NCBI GenBank assembly: GCA_028101445.1
Contig: JAOHKR010000023.1
Location: 1-9,610 of the forward strand
Direction of reading: 5' to 3'
DNA from: Candidatus Pelagibacter sp.
Lineage (GTDB): Bacteria > Pseudomonadota > Alphaproteobacteria > Pelagibacterales > Pelagibacteraceae
Length of the DNA: 9,610 nucleotides
Position 1 is the stretch's first letter, and each line of letters begins with the position of its first letter. Below, piece after piece: positions 1 through 4,472 of the stretch. Below the pieces are notes generated by a model. That model was not told where the DNA came from. It searched no databases and was given only the letters and a program-made list of their open reading frames with translations. The position numbers and the translations under genes were made by a program.

Positions 1-34
1 CATCGAGATAAAATTAATTGATAAAATTATTTAA
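1..34 (+). CDS. possible 3' end of an upstream gene
   Basis: Frame 2 is open from the window edge and ends in a TAA at 32-34, whose last A is the first base of the ATG of the next gene (a TAATG junction). Such 1-nt overlaps occur elsewhere in this window (rfbA to the rfbD-like gene at 7243), which makes a co-transcribed upstream gene plausible. Only about ten codons are visible, and frame 1 is also open up to a TGA at 19-21, so neither the frame nor the product can be settled. Confidence 0.3.
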   Translation, partial: IEIKLIDKII

Positions 35-810
35 TGAATATTTTTTATAAATATAAACAATTTTACAAAACCTATGGATTGAAAGAAACTTTAATAAAAA
101 TAATTTCTAAGCCTTTAAGACTAATAAATAAAAAAAGGGCCTACATTGATTTCATTAACTCAAAAAAAAAAATATTTCATTACAATTCATTAAAAGACAG
201 ATTTTCATATATCTACTCTTCAAATTTTTGGCCATCAAAGGAGAGTGTTTCAGGCCCAGGCTCAGAATTAGAAAATACTTCTAATATACGAAAAGAAATA
301 GTTAAGCTCATTAAAGAGTACAAATTTAAAAAAATTTTAGATGTACCTTGTGGAGATTTCAATTGGATAAAACATATCATAAATAAAGATATAGATTATA
401 TAGGTGGTGATATTGTTCCAAATCTTATTAGAGAAAATACGCAAAAATATACCACTTCTAATGTTAAATTTATAGAACTAGATATAATTAATAATAAATT
501 ACCCAACGCAGATTTATTGATTTGTAGAGATTGTTTAATACATTTATCTTTTAAAAATATAGAAAGTTTTTTTAATAATGTTAAAAAATCAAATTTAAAT
601 TATTTTCTTATTACATCATATGAATACAAAAATAAGATAATACCAAATATTGATATTCATGATGGAGATTTCAGACCAACATTTTTAACTAAATCACCTT
701 TTAACTTGCCGCCACCAATAGTTAAATTTTTAGACAAAGATTTAGAACACCAAAATAATCAAAACTTAAGCTGTTACCTATATCTGTATTCAAGAAAACA
801 ACTAAAGTGA
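34..810 (+). CDS. class I SAM-dependent methyltransferase of a glycan cluster
   Basis: Predicted soluble methyltransferase of 258 aa. Residues 101-111 read ILDVPCGDFNW, a recognisable variant of the glycine-rich SAM-binding motif I. An acidic residue in GGDIVP (about D126) fits motif II, and LICRDCLIHLS at 162-172 is the conserved central block of this methyltransferase group. The C-terminal DGDFRPTF and PFNLPPP segments are also typical of the group, which is often found in O-antigen and capsule loci; the acceptor is not known. The first 90 residues are basic and poorly conserved-looking. The ATG is favoured because it overlaps an apparent upstream stop. The next feature downstream is the tRNA, 41 bp away on the same strand. 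I am confident in the methyltransferase fold, but not in the substrate. Confidence 0.85.
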   Translation: MNIFYKYKQFYKTYGLKETLIKIISKPLRLINKKRAYIDFINSKKKIFHYNSLKDRFSYIYSSNFWPSKESVSGPGSELENTSNIRKEIVKLIKEYKFKKILDVPCGDFNWIKHIINKDIDYIGGDIVPNLIRENTQKYTTSNVKFIELDIINNKLPNADLLICRDCLIHLSFKNIESFFNNVKKSNLNYFLITSYEYKNKIIPNIDIHDGDFRPTFLTKSPFNLPPPIVKFLDKDLEHQNNQNLSCYLYLYSRKQLK

Positions 811-838
811 TTGAATAAAAATCAAAACTATTATAAAT
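811..838 (+). promoter_or_regulatory. candidate promoter of the tRNA gene
   Basis: The 41-bp gap before the tRNA contains TTGAAT at 811-816 and TATAAA at 832-837, resembling -35 and -10 boxes. The spacer is 15 bp, shorter than the usual 16-18, and the sequence is so AT-rich that chance matches are expected. The -10 box would place transcription start a few bases before 852. Confidence 0.3.
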
Positions 839-851
839 CAAATTATTAAAT

Positions 852-928
852 GGCGAGGTAGCTCAGTTGGTTAGAGCACAGGACTCATAAGCCTGGGGTC
901 GGCGGTTCGAATCCGCCCCTCGCTACCA
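852..928 (+). tRNA. tRNA with CAT anticodon, most likely elongator tRNA-Met
   Basis: A 77-nt cloverleaf can be folded by eye. The acceptor stem pairs 852-858 with 918-924 (G-U at the first pair). The D stem is GCTC/GAGC at 861-864/874-877, the anticodon stem 879-883/891-895, and the T stem GGCGG/CCGCC at 901-905/913-917 with a TTCGAAT loop. Discriminator A925 is followed by an encoded CCA at 926-928. The anticodon CAT is at 886-888. An initiator tRNA is unlikely: pair 1-72 is G-U rather than the initiator mismatch, and the anticodon stem lacks three consecutive G-C pairs at the loop. A lysidine-type tRNA-Ile2 cannot be fully excluded. Base pair 31-39 is an A-G mismatch (883/891). The 3' portion from 876 is the attachment core that is repeated twice downstream. 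Confidence 0.93.
876..928 (+). repeat. attachment core copy 1 (inside the intact tRNA, attL-like)
   Basis: This is the part of the tRNA from the end of the D stem to CCA. It recurs identically at 1377-1429 (identity runs three bases past CCA) and, from 881 onward with one difference, at 4473-4520. Identity begins in or just before the anticodon stem, as expected for tyrosine-integrase crossover at a tRNA anticodon loop, with the element restoring the 3' half of the tRNA. Confidence 0.85.
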
Positions 929-951
929 AAATATGACGTTGATGCAATTTT

Positions 952-970
952 GGTCACACATTGGTCACAC
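952..970 (+). promoter_or_regulatory. left arm-type site pair of element A
   Basis: Two direct copies of GGTCACAC start at 952 and 963, 11 bp apart (about one helical turn), 23 bp after the tRNA CCA. The same pair with the same spacing recurs at the other three element ends, in the same orientation. This is the expected layout for integrase arm-binding sites, although the binding protein is not in the window. Confidence 0.55.
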
Positions 971-989
971 ACAGTTTTAATCTTGCATA

Positions 990-1025
990 CAAACCCAGAA
1001 CTAAGATCCCTAAAAGTTTATTCAT
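990..1025 (-). repeat. signal-peptide-coding repeat, copy R1
   Basis: Read on the minus strand from ATG at 1025-1023, it encodes M-N-K-L-L-G-I-L-V-L-G-L, the start of an exported-protein signal peptide. The frame then runs out of the repeat and stops at 956-954, for about 23 codons in all. The repeat matches R2-R4 at DNA level, not only in protein. Its ATG overlaps the TGA stop of the 64-aa gene (ATGA). It looks like the truncated 5' end of a secreted-protein gene. Confidence 0.7.
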
Positions 1026-1216
1026 ATTAAATATTGTTTATAAATTTCTTCACGTTGAGTTTTTTCCATACCTTTAGTTTTTTCTACAAACTCATTTCTT
1101 AAATCCCTAGTTTTGAAAATATAAAAACAAACAGTATCTTCGCTATGATAAATAGCCTTTAATTCATCATCAATATCATTTAATTCTTTTGGAATATCAG
1201 CTTTAATGCAAATCAT
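1022..1216 (-). CDS. small protein of unknown function, element A cargo
   Basis: This 64-aa product begins MICIKADIPKELND and is hydrophilic and charged, rich in Glu, Lys and Asp. It has no signal peptide, membrane segment or metal-binding cluster, and I do not recognise a family. It is the only intact gene in element A and reads toward the tRNA. Copies of the signal-peptide repeat lie on both sides in the same orientation: R2 just upstream of its ATG, and R1 starting inside its stop codon (ATGA). No clear Shine-Dalgarno precedes the start. It could be a regulator, an antitoxin-like protein or a degenerate cargo gene; nothing in the sequence decides between these. Confidence 0.55.
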   Translation of the reverse strand: MICIKADIPKELNDIDDELKAIYHSEDTVCFYIFKTRDLRNEFVEKTKGMEKTQREEIYKQYLI

Positions 1217-1227
1217 AATAGTTTATT

Positions 1228-1263
1228 TAAACCCAGAACCACGATCCCTAAAAGTTTTTTAAT
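1228..1263 (-). repeat. signal-peptide-coding repeat, copy R2
   Basis: On the minus strand this reads K-K-L-L-G-I-V-V-L-G from 1260 down to 1231. The DNA core, from AAACTTTTAG to TTCTGGGTT, is identical to R3. The position equivalent to the start codon is ATT (1263-1261), so the copy has lost its ATG and is unlikely to be translated as such. The frame stops after a few codons, just before the start of the 64-aa gene. Confidence 0.7.
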
Positions 1264-1280
1264 AATAAATCATACATTAT

Positions 1281-1376
1281 TTTGGTCACAAATTGGACTC
1301 ACTCAGAAGCAAAATATGGTTTCAGGTTGCAAAAAAAGTATTGTATAACGTTGAGAAGTGAAGGGCAGAGGTTGCC
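1281..1376 (+). repeat. right-end flank of element A, homologous to that of element B
   Basis: The stretch before the second tRNA fragment aligns without gaps to 4372-4467 at a constant offset of 3091 bp. By eye about three quarters of positions match, including AGAAGCAAAATAT, TTCAGGTTG, TTGTATAAC and AAGTGAAGGG. In a tRNA-integrated element this position belongs to the element, not the chromosome, so the homology says A and B are relatives. Confidence 0.75.
1284..1306 (+). promoter_or_regulatory. right arm-type site pair of element A
   Basis: GGTCACA starts at 1284 and the diverged copy GGACTCAC at 1295, again 11 bp apart. The pair sits about 90 bp before the tRNA fragment, at the same distance as the pair at 4375 in element B. 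Confidence 0.5.
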
Positions 1377-1429
1377 GCACAGGACTCATAAGCCTGGGGT
1401 CGGCGGTTCGAATCCGCCCCTCGCTACCA
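1377..1429 (+). repeat. attachment core copy 2 (tRNA 3' fragment between elements A and B)
   Basis: This is a 53-nt exact copy of tRNA positions 876-928, including anticodon loop, T arm and CCA. The D arm and 5' acceptor strand are absent, so it cannot make a tRNA. It serves as the right junction of element A and the left junction of element B. Confidence 0.9.
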
Positions 1430-1607
1430 AACAAATCAACGTTTGTTAGTTTAAATACAACTTGATTTTTAGACTTGGTCACACTCTGGTCACACTCAGA
1501 TAAAATTCAACGTAACACCTCGACCCTCGTTACTTAGATTTCTTACCTAGGAAATTTAGATCAATTATAGCACTGTGTTCGTATTGTAACGACTAGTTAG
1601 TCCGGAT
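1430..1607 (+). other. left-end non-coding stretch of element B
   Basis: No protein-like frame is seen on either strand. It holds the arm-type pair at 1477-1495, a short inverted repeat GACTA-GT-TAGTC at 1591-1602 just before the nuclease start (operator-like, but short enough to be chance), and TATAAT on the minus strand at 1569-1564 with no good -35 box and no gene behind it. A plus-strand promoter for the nuclease is presumably here but is not clearly recognisable. Confidence 0.4.
1477..1495 (+). promoter_or_regulatory. left arm-type site pair of element B
   Basis: GGTCACAC starts at 1477 and again at 1488, 11 bp apart, 47 bp after the CCA of the second tRNA fragment. Element A has the same pair after its own CCA. 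Sequence between the pair and the CCA is otherwise different, so the boxes stand out as conserved. Confidence 0.55.
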
Positions 1608-2639
1608 ATGATGGGTCCAATGATAAGAGATACTTTAATAAAGATTCTAACCGAGTTTGAAATTGCGAGAAAAAAAGACAAATTTAAAGATCACCCACTT
1701 GCAAACTTTATTAGAAATGAAGCTAAGGAAAATTTTAAATCAGCTTTAGGAAAAGAAGCAAAAAATTATATTATTGATGCTAGCCCTGGAAAAGGAAATT
1801 GGGTTAACAATCCATGGATTAATATAATGGATGAACGGGTTACTACTACTGCAGAGGATGGATATTATCCTGTTTATCTTTTCTCTGAAGATCAAAAAAC
1901 AATTGTTTTGGAATTAGGACAAGGAGAATATCAAGCTAGAAAAACCTTTAAAAAAGATACAGAAAATATTTTGATATCTAGGGCTGCAATTATGAGGTCT
2001 AAGGTCCCTAGTCACACAAATAGATTTAAATCAAACATATCAATAAATTTAAAAAAAGGAGACAAAGTTAAGGAAAGATGGATTTCATCAGCAGCTTTTG
2101 GAAAAGTTTATAAAATTAATAAGATCCCAGAAGAAAACGAGCTCGTTGATGATTTAAAAGAAATTTTAAAATTGTATCAAATTATAATTTCAAAGGGAGG
2201 AGTTGTTGAAGGTGAATTTAAAAAAATCTATGTTGACCAAGATGAAGACGCTATCGGTGAAGAAACTAAAATTATAAAACATATTGATAAGGAAATTGAA
2301 ATTATAAAGACAGATCGAAATTTTATATTAGAATTAAAAAAAAATAGTGATTATACCTGTGAAGCTTGTGGTTTAAAGTATGAGAAAATATATGGAGATT
2401 ATAGCAAGAAAAAAGATTTTATAGAGGCTCACCATATTGAACCAAAGTTTAAGGTTAAAGAGGGTGCTGAAACTAACAAGAAAATGTCTAGATCAGCCAA
2501 AGACTTTGCGATGTTGTGCGCTAACTGTCATAGAATGATACATAGAATGATGAAGAAAGAAAAAGACAGAGTTATATCCTTGAATGAATTTAAAGAAAGA
2601 ATAAACTTAAAATTCAAAGAGAAATTAAAAGAAATATGA
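1608..2639 (+). CDS. MrcB_N (DUF3578)-HNH endonuclease, probable modification-dependent defence nuclease
   Basis: A 343-aa two-domain protein. Residues about 10-195 resemble the MrcB-like N-terminal domain (DUF3578): a GKGNW block at 61-65 with a following W70, then D75-E-R and the YYPVYLFSED strand at 86-95 followed by LELGQG. This domain is associated with McrB-type and other modification-dependent restriction proteins. Residues about 245-315 form an HNH nuclease with a zinc-knuckle arrangement: C251-x2-C254, catalytic EAHHIEP (H275, H276), and C304-x2-CH (C307, H308) plus H312. All key residues are present, so it should be active, plausibly cleaving modified or foreign DNA. The start may be 1608, 1611 or 1620; no clear Shine-Dalgarno decides. 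The TGA overlaps the ATG of repeat R3. No partner methylase or AAA+ subunit is nearby. Confidence 0.85.
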   Translation: MMGPMIRDTLIKILTEFEIARKKDKFKDHPLANFIRNEAKENFKSALGKEAKNYIIDASPGKGNWVNNPWINIMDERVTTTAEDGYYPVYLFSEDQKTIVLELGQGEYQARKTFKKDTENILISRAAIMRSKVPSHTNRFKSNISINLKKGDKVKERWISSAAFGKVYKINKIPEENELVDDLKEILKLYQIIISKGGVVEGEFKKIYVDQDEDAIGEETKIIKHIDKEIEIIKTDRNFILELKKNSDYTCEACGLKYEKIYGDYSKKKDFIEAHHIEPKFKVKEGAETNKKMSRSAKDFAMLCANCHRMIHRMMKKEKDRVISLNEFKERINLKFKEKLKEI

Positions 2640-2671
2640 GAAAACTTTTAGGGATCGTGGTTCTGGGTTAA
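2636..2671 (+). repeat. signal-peptide-coding repeat, copy R3 (11-codon relic)
   Basis: ATG at 2636 overlaps the nuclease stop (ATGA) and opens an 11-codon frame, M-R-K-L-L-G-I-V-V-L-G, then TAA at 2669-2671. The DNA core is identical to R2. It looks like a signal-peptide start cut off just after the repeat, so it is a relic or seam rather than a gene. Confidence 0.7.
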
Positions 2672-2702
2672 TGCAAAATAAAAAAAATTGATAGTAGTTT
2701 AT

Positions 2703-2706
2703 GGAG
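2703..2706 (+). promoter_or_regulatory. Shine-Dalgarno GGAG of the small membrane protein gene
   Basis: GGAG lies 8 nt before the ATG at 2715. Recognisable ribosome-binding sites are rare in this window, so this supports both the gene and its start. Confidence 0.6.
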
Positions 2707-2714
2707 ATAATTAA

Positions 2715-2936
2715 ATGAACAATAAATTTTTTGAATGGATGGGTGTTGCGACAGCAATTTTGTACTCTTTATTTGTTGCATTTAACATTGGTCTAGAATT
2801 TGTTGGTTTTTCATTATTATTATTATCAGCAGTTTTAATAGGTATCTGGGCTTATCGAGGAAAACACAAAGGAATATTATTATTACAATTCTTTTATGCT
2901 AGTGCTGGTATCATTGGAATGATTAGATGGTTTTGA
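2715..2936 (+). CDS. small integral membrane protein
   Basis: This 73-aa protein is almost entirely hydrophobic and predicts three membrane helices at about residues 8-24, 27-46 and 52-70, with a short basic loop (RGKHKG, about 48-53). A GIIGMIRW motif ends the protein. The layout resembles very small PnuC-like or SWEET-half-type marine membrane proteins, but I cannot assign a family. It has a good GGAG ribosome-binding site and sits between R3 and the exported hydrolase, whose likely ATG begins 3 nt after its stop, so the two are probably translated from one mRNA. No signal peptide separate from the first helix is seen. It could be a transporter subunit or an accessory membrane protein; the function is unknown. 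Confidence 0.7.
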   Translation: MNNKFFEWMGVATAILYSLFVAFNIGLEFVGFSLLLLSAVLIGIWAYRGKHKGILLLQFFYASAGIIGMIRWF

Positions 2937-2938
2937 AG

Positions 2939-2974
2939 ATGAAAAAACTTTTAGCGATCATAGTTCTGGGTTTG
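2939..2974 (+). repeat. signal-peptide-coding repeat, copy R4 (in use)
   Basis: This copy encodes M-K-K-L-L-A-I-I-V-L-G-L, the functional start of the exported serine hydrolase. It differs from R2/R3 at three core positions, while codons such as CTT-TTA and GTT-CTG-GGT are kept. It is the only one of the four copies joined to a full-length secreted protein. Confidence 0.75.
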
Positions 2975-4123
2975 TTGTGGAGTACCACCTTAATTGCAAC
3001 ACCACCAAAAAATAAATGGTCTCCTTCATTAGAAAAATGGAAGAAGGATTTCCCAAAAGCAGAATATCCTCCTAATGATTGCAAGTTTTGTACAGAAAGA
3101 CACGATTACTGGGCTCATGGTTGGTATCGAAAAGCAAGTTTAAAAAATAGAGATTACAAAAATAATGGGGGGCTGAAAAGAATTGTAATACAACCTGCAA
3201 AAAAAACAATCAGACCAATTAAAAAAAATATTAAACCTCTTCCAAAAGAAATTTATGATTATGTGTATTACAGAGATATCTCTAGTTTAATGGTATTTGA
3301 TAAAGGAGTGTTAATTCACGATTGGAAAAGAGATTATATTTTCAATGACAAGCCTATTAACGGAGAGTCAAGAAGTAAGTCAATAGTTGGTGTTGCTGCT
3401 TTAAAAATGGCTTGCCAAAATATTTTAGATTTAGACAAAACTCATGGAGATTATTCTCCAGAAATTAAAGACTCATTTTATGGCCATATAAAATTAAAAG
3501 ACTCTTTAAATATGTTGGGTAGAGATCAATTTGTAATAAATTATAATATTTTAAAGGAAACGCACAGAAAGAAATCTGACTTAACAACTATTCTTAATAA
3601 GCACCCTAAAAAATTAGAAACAGAAGGACCGAAAGAATTCAAATACTCAAATCCTAATACTGATTTAATAACATTAGATATGATCAATGTATTAGGAGGA
3701 AAAAAGAAGTTTGCTAAATGGTTTCAAAAAAATATTTCAGAAGCTGCAGGTTTCGAGTCAAAAGGTAAGATTTTGCTGGATAAAAATGGAACTCCAATTT
3801 CATCGTCATCTATCATGCTTACTAGGGATGATTGGCTAAGGTTTGGAATGTACGTTATTGAATTAATGAAGGATAAAAACTCTTGTGAGGGAAAAAAGTT
3901 ACAAGAGGCTTTTGAGAATGCTACTCCCACTAAGAAAAAATTTGCTCCCCAATATGCAATGTTCTTTTGGTTAAATGGGTATGGTGTAGAAAATTTAGTT
4001 CAAATGAGAGGACACGGTTTAAGACTATCTTTAATTGATTGGAAAAATGACAAAATAATTCAGACGAATGGTTTTGCTATTAGTTGGAAACCTCAAGAGT
4101 TAGTAAATCTTATTTGGAAATAA
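2939..4123 (+). CDS. exported serine hydrolase, beta-lactamase (S12/PF00144) fold
   Basis: A 394-aa protein with a classic signal peptide (MKKLLAIIVLGLL followed by WSTTLIA, likely cleaved near residue 20), so it is periplasmic or outer-surface. Three active-site elements of the serine beta-lactamase/esterase family are visible: S144-R-S-K147 (SxxK), Y236-S-N238 (YxN), and R-G-H359-G360 in the place of the KTG/HxG box. A C48-x2-C51 pair follows the signal sequence. Members act as DD-peptidases, esterases or amide hydrolases; the substrate here is unknown. A longer frame opens at ATG 2927, but the ATG at 2939 is preferred because it begins the signal peptide and matches the start of repeats R1 and R3, and 2927 would overlap the previous gene. 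It is the last plus-strand gene of element B. Confidence 0.8.
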   Translation: MKKLLAIIVLGLLWSTTLIATPPKNKWSPSLEKWKKDFPKAEYPPNDCKFCTERHDYWAHGWYRKASLKNRDYKNNGGLKRIVIQPAKKTIRPIKKNIKPLPKEIYDYVYYRDISSLMVFDKGVLIHDWKRDYIFNDKPINGESRSKSIVGVAALKMACQNILDLDKTHGDYSPEIKDSFYGHIKLKDSLNMLGRDQFVINYNILKETHRKKSDLTTILNKHPKKLETEGPKEFKYSNPNTDLITLDMINVLGGKKKFAKWFQKNISEAAGFESKGKILLDKNGTPISSSSIMLTRDDWLRFGMYVIELMKDKNSCEGKKLQEAFENATPTKKKFAPQYAMFFWLNGYGVENLVQMRGHGLRLSLIDWKNDKIIQTNGFAISWKPQELVNLIWK

Positions 4124-4127
4124 ATTA

Positions 4128-4149
4128 CGTCACAGTTGCGTCCGTGACG
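4128..4149. terminator. hairpin after the serine hydrolase gene
   Basis: CGTCAC at 4128-4133 pairs perfectly with GTGACG at 4144-4149 across a 10-nt loop. A second hairpin, AACATT/AATGTT with a 5-nt loop, follows at 4154-4170. Neither is followed by a clean T run, so termination on the plus strand is only suggested. The first hairpin also covers the stop codon (4132-4130) of the small minus-strand frame and could serve both strands. Confidence 0.35.
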
Positions 4150-4338
4150 GATTAACATTTAAATAATGTTGCAAAGTCTTATGTATCTCTGTTCGGAAAG
4201 GGGCGTTCTGTTGCCAGGTGCAATAACTATTTCCCATCAACTTAAATCTCCATCCTAGTCTAAAGGCTAAATAGTTAGGTTCCTTTATTTCTTTTTTAAG
4301 GGGTGGGGGTTAAAAGACTTTTCGAATTTCAGATTCAA
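4130..4338 (-). CDS. small two-frame gene with an A AAA AAG slip site, or a frameshifted relic
   Basis: On the minus strand a near-perfect Shine-Dalgarno AAGGAGG (4350-4344) lies 5 nt before TTG at 4338-4336. The frame reads MNLKFEKSFNPHPLKKK and stops at 4287-4285. Over the last Lys codons lies the heptamer A AAA AAG (4297-4291), in the phase used for -1 ribosomal frameshifting in dnaX-type genes. Slipping by -1 opens a further 53 codons (EIKEPNYLAFRLGWRF...) to the TGA at 4132-4130, giving 69 aa. The continuation has protein-like composition and the region is less AT-rich than its surroundings. A 9-bp inverted repeat, TAACTATTT/AAATAGTTA, begins 13 nt after the heptamer. Alternatively, one base lost or gained in the A run has broken a small gene. 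The place, reading inward from the right-end arm sites, would suit an excisionase-like gene, but no family is recognised. Confidence 0.4.
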
Positions 4339-4343
4339 ATGAG

Positions 4344-4350
4344 CCTCCTT
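4344..4350 (-). promoter_or_regulatory. Shine-Dalgarno AAGGAGG deciding the TTG start at 4338
   Basis: The + strand CCTCCTT at 4344-4350 is AAGGAGG on the minus strand, the strongest ribosome-binding match noticed in the window, 5 nt from the TTG. It argues that the following small frame is or was translated. Confidence 0.5.
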
Positions 4351-4371
4351 TTGATTAATTAGTGATTAAAT

Positions 4372-4472
4372 TCTTGTCACAAATCGGTCACATCGAGAAG
4401 CAAAATATTGATTCAGGTTGTATAAAAAGTGTTGTATAACAATTGTAAGTGAAGGGTAGAGGTTACTAGTTC
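4372..4472 (+). repeat. right-end flank of element B, homologous to that of element A
   Basis: This aligns without gaps with 1281-1381; identity is about three quarters by eye and then becomes near-perfect in the tRNA fragment. The last eight bases before 4473 are unrelated to the element A copy, which places the left limit of the shared core at the anticodon stem. Confidence 0.75.
4375..4392 (+). promoter_or_regulatory. right arm-type site pair of element B
   Basis: TGTCACA starts at 4375 and GGTCACA at 4386, 11 bp apart, about 90 bp before the tRNA fragment, as in element A. The pair lies upstream of the Shine-Dalgarno of the minus-strand small frame, so a protein bound here could also control that gene. 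Confidence 0.5.

Larger units (their letters stand above)
929..1429 (+). mobile_element. element A: minimal tRNA-integrated element of about 0.5 kb
   Basis: The unit runs from the intact tRNA's CCA to the CCA of the second tRNA 3' fragment (period 501 bp). It holds paired GGTCACA-type boxes near both ends, one 64-aa gene on the minus strand, and two copies of a signal-peptide-coding repeat bracketing that gene. No integrase, excisionase or replication gene is visible. Ends of this kind without recombination genes match the concept of cis-mobilisable elements (CIMEs) or remnants of a larger island. Whether it still moves is unknown; it could be a deletion derivative of an element like B. Confidence 0.65.

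Noticed and set aside
1377..1429. second tRNA-Met gene
   Set aside because: Only the 3' portion is present; the 5' acceptor strand and D arm are missing upstream (sequence there is the element flank), so it is an attachment fragment. The same holds for 4473-4520.
1591..1602. operator palindrome GACTA-GT-TAGTC upstream of the HNH gene
   Set aside because: Five base pairs per arm is too short to stand as a regulator site without other copies; it is mentioned only as part of the left-end region.
2927..2938. upstream ATG giving a 398-aa form of the serine hydrolase
   Set aside because: It would overlap the preceding gene and add four residues before the signal peptide; the repeat alignment with R1 and R3 puts the natural start at 2939.
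3724..3930. minus-strand 68-codon frame within the serine hydrolase gene
   Set aside because: It lies fully inside a well-supported gene with catalytic motifs on the plus strand, and has no ribosome-binding site or recognisable domain.
4181..4258. plus-strand 25-codon frame starting MYLCSERGVLLPG
   Set aside because: It is short, lacks a ribosome-binding site, and overlaps the longer and better supported minus-strand frame at 4338-4130.
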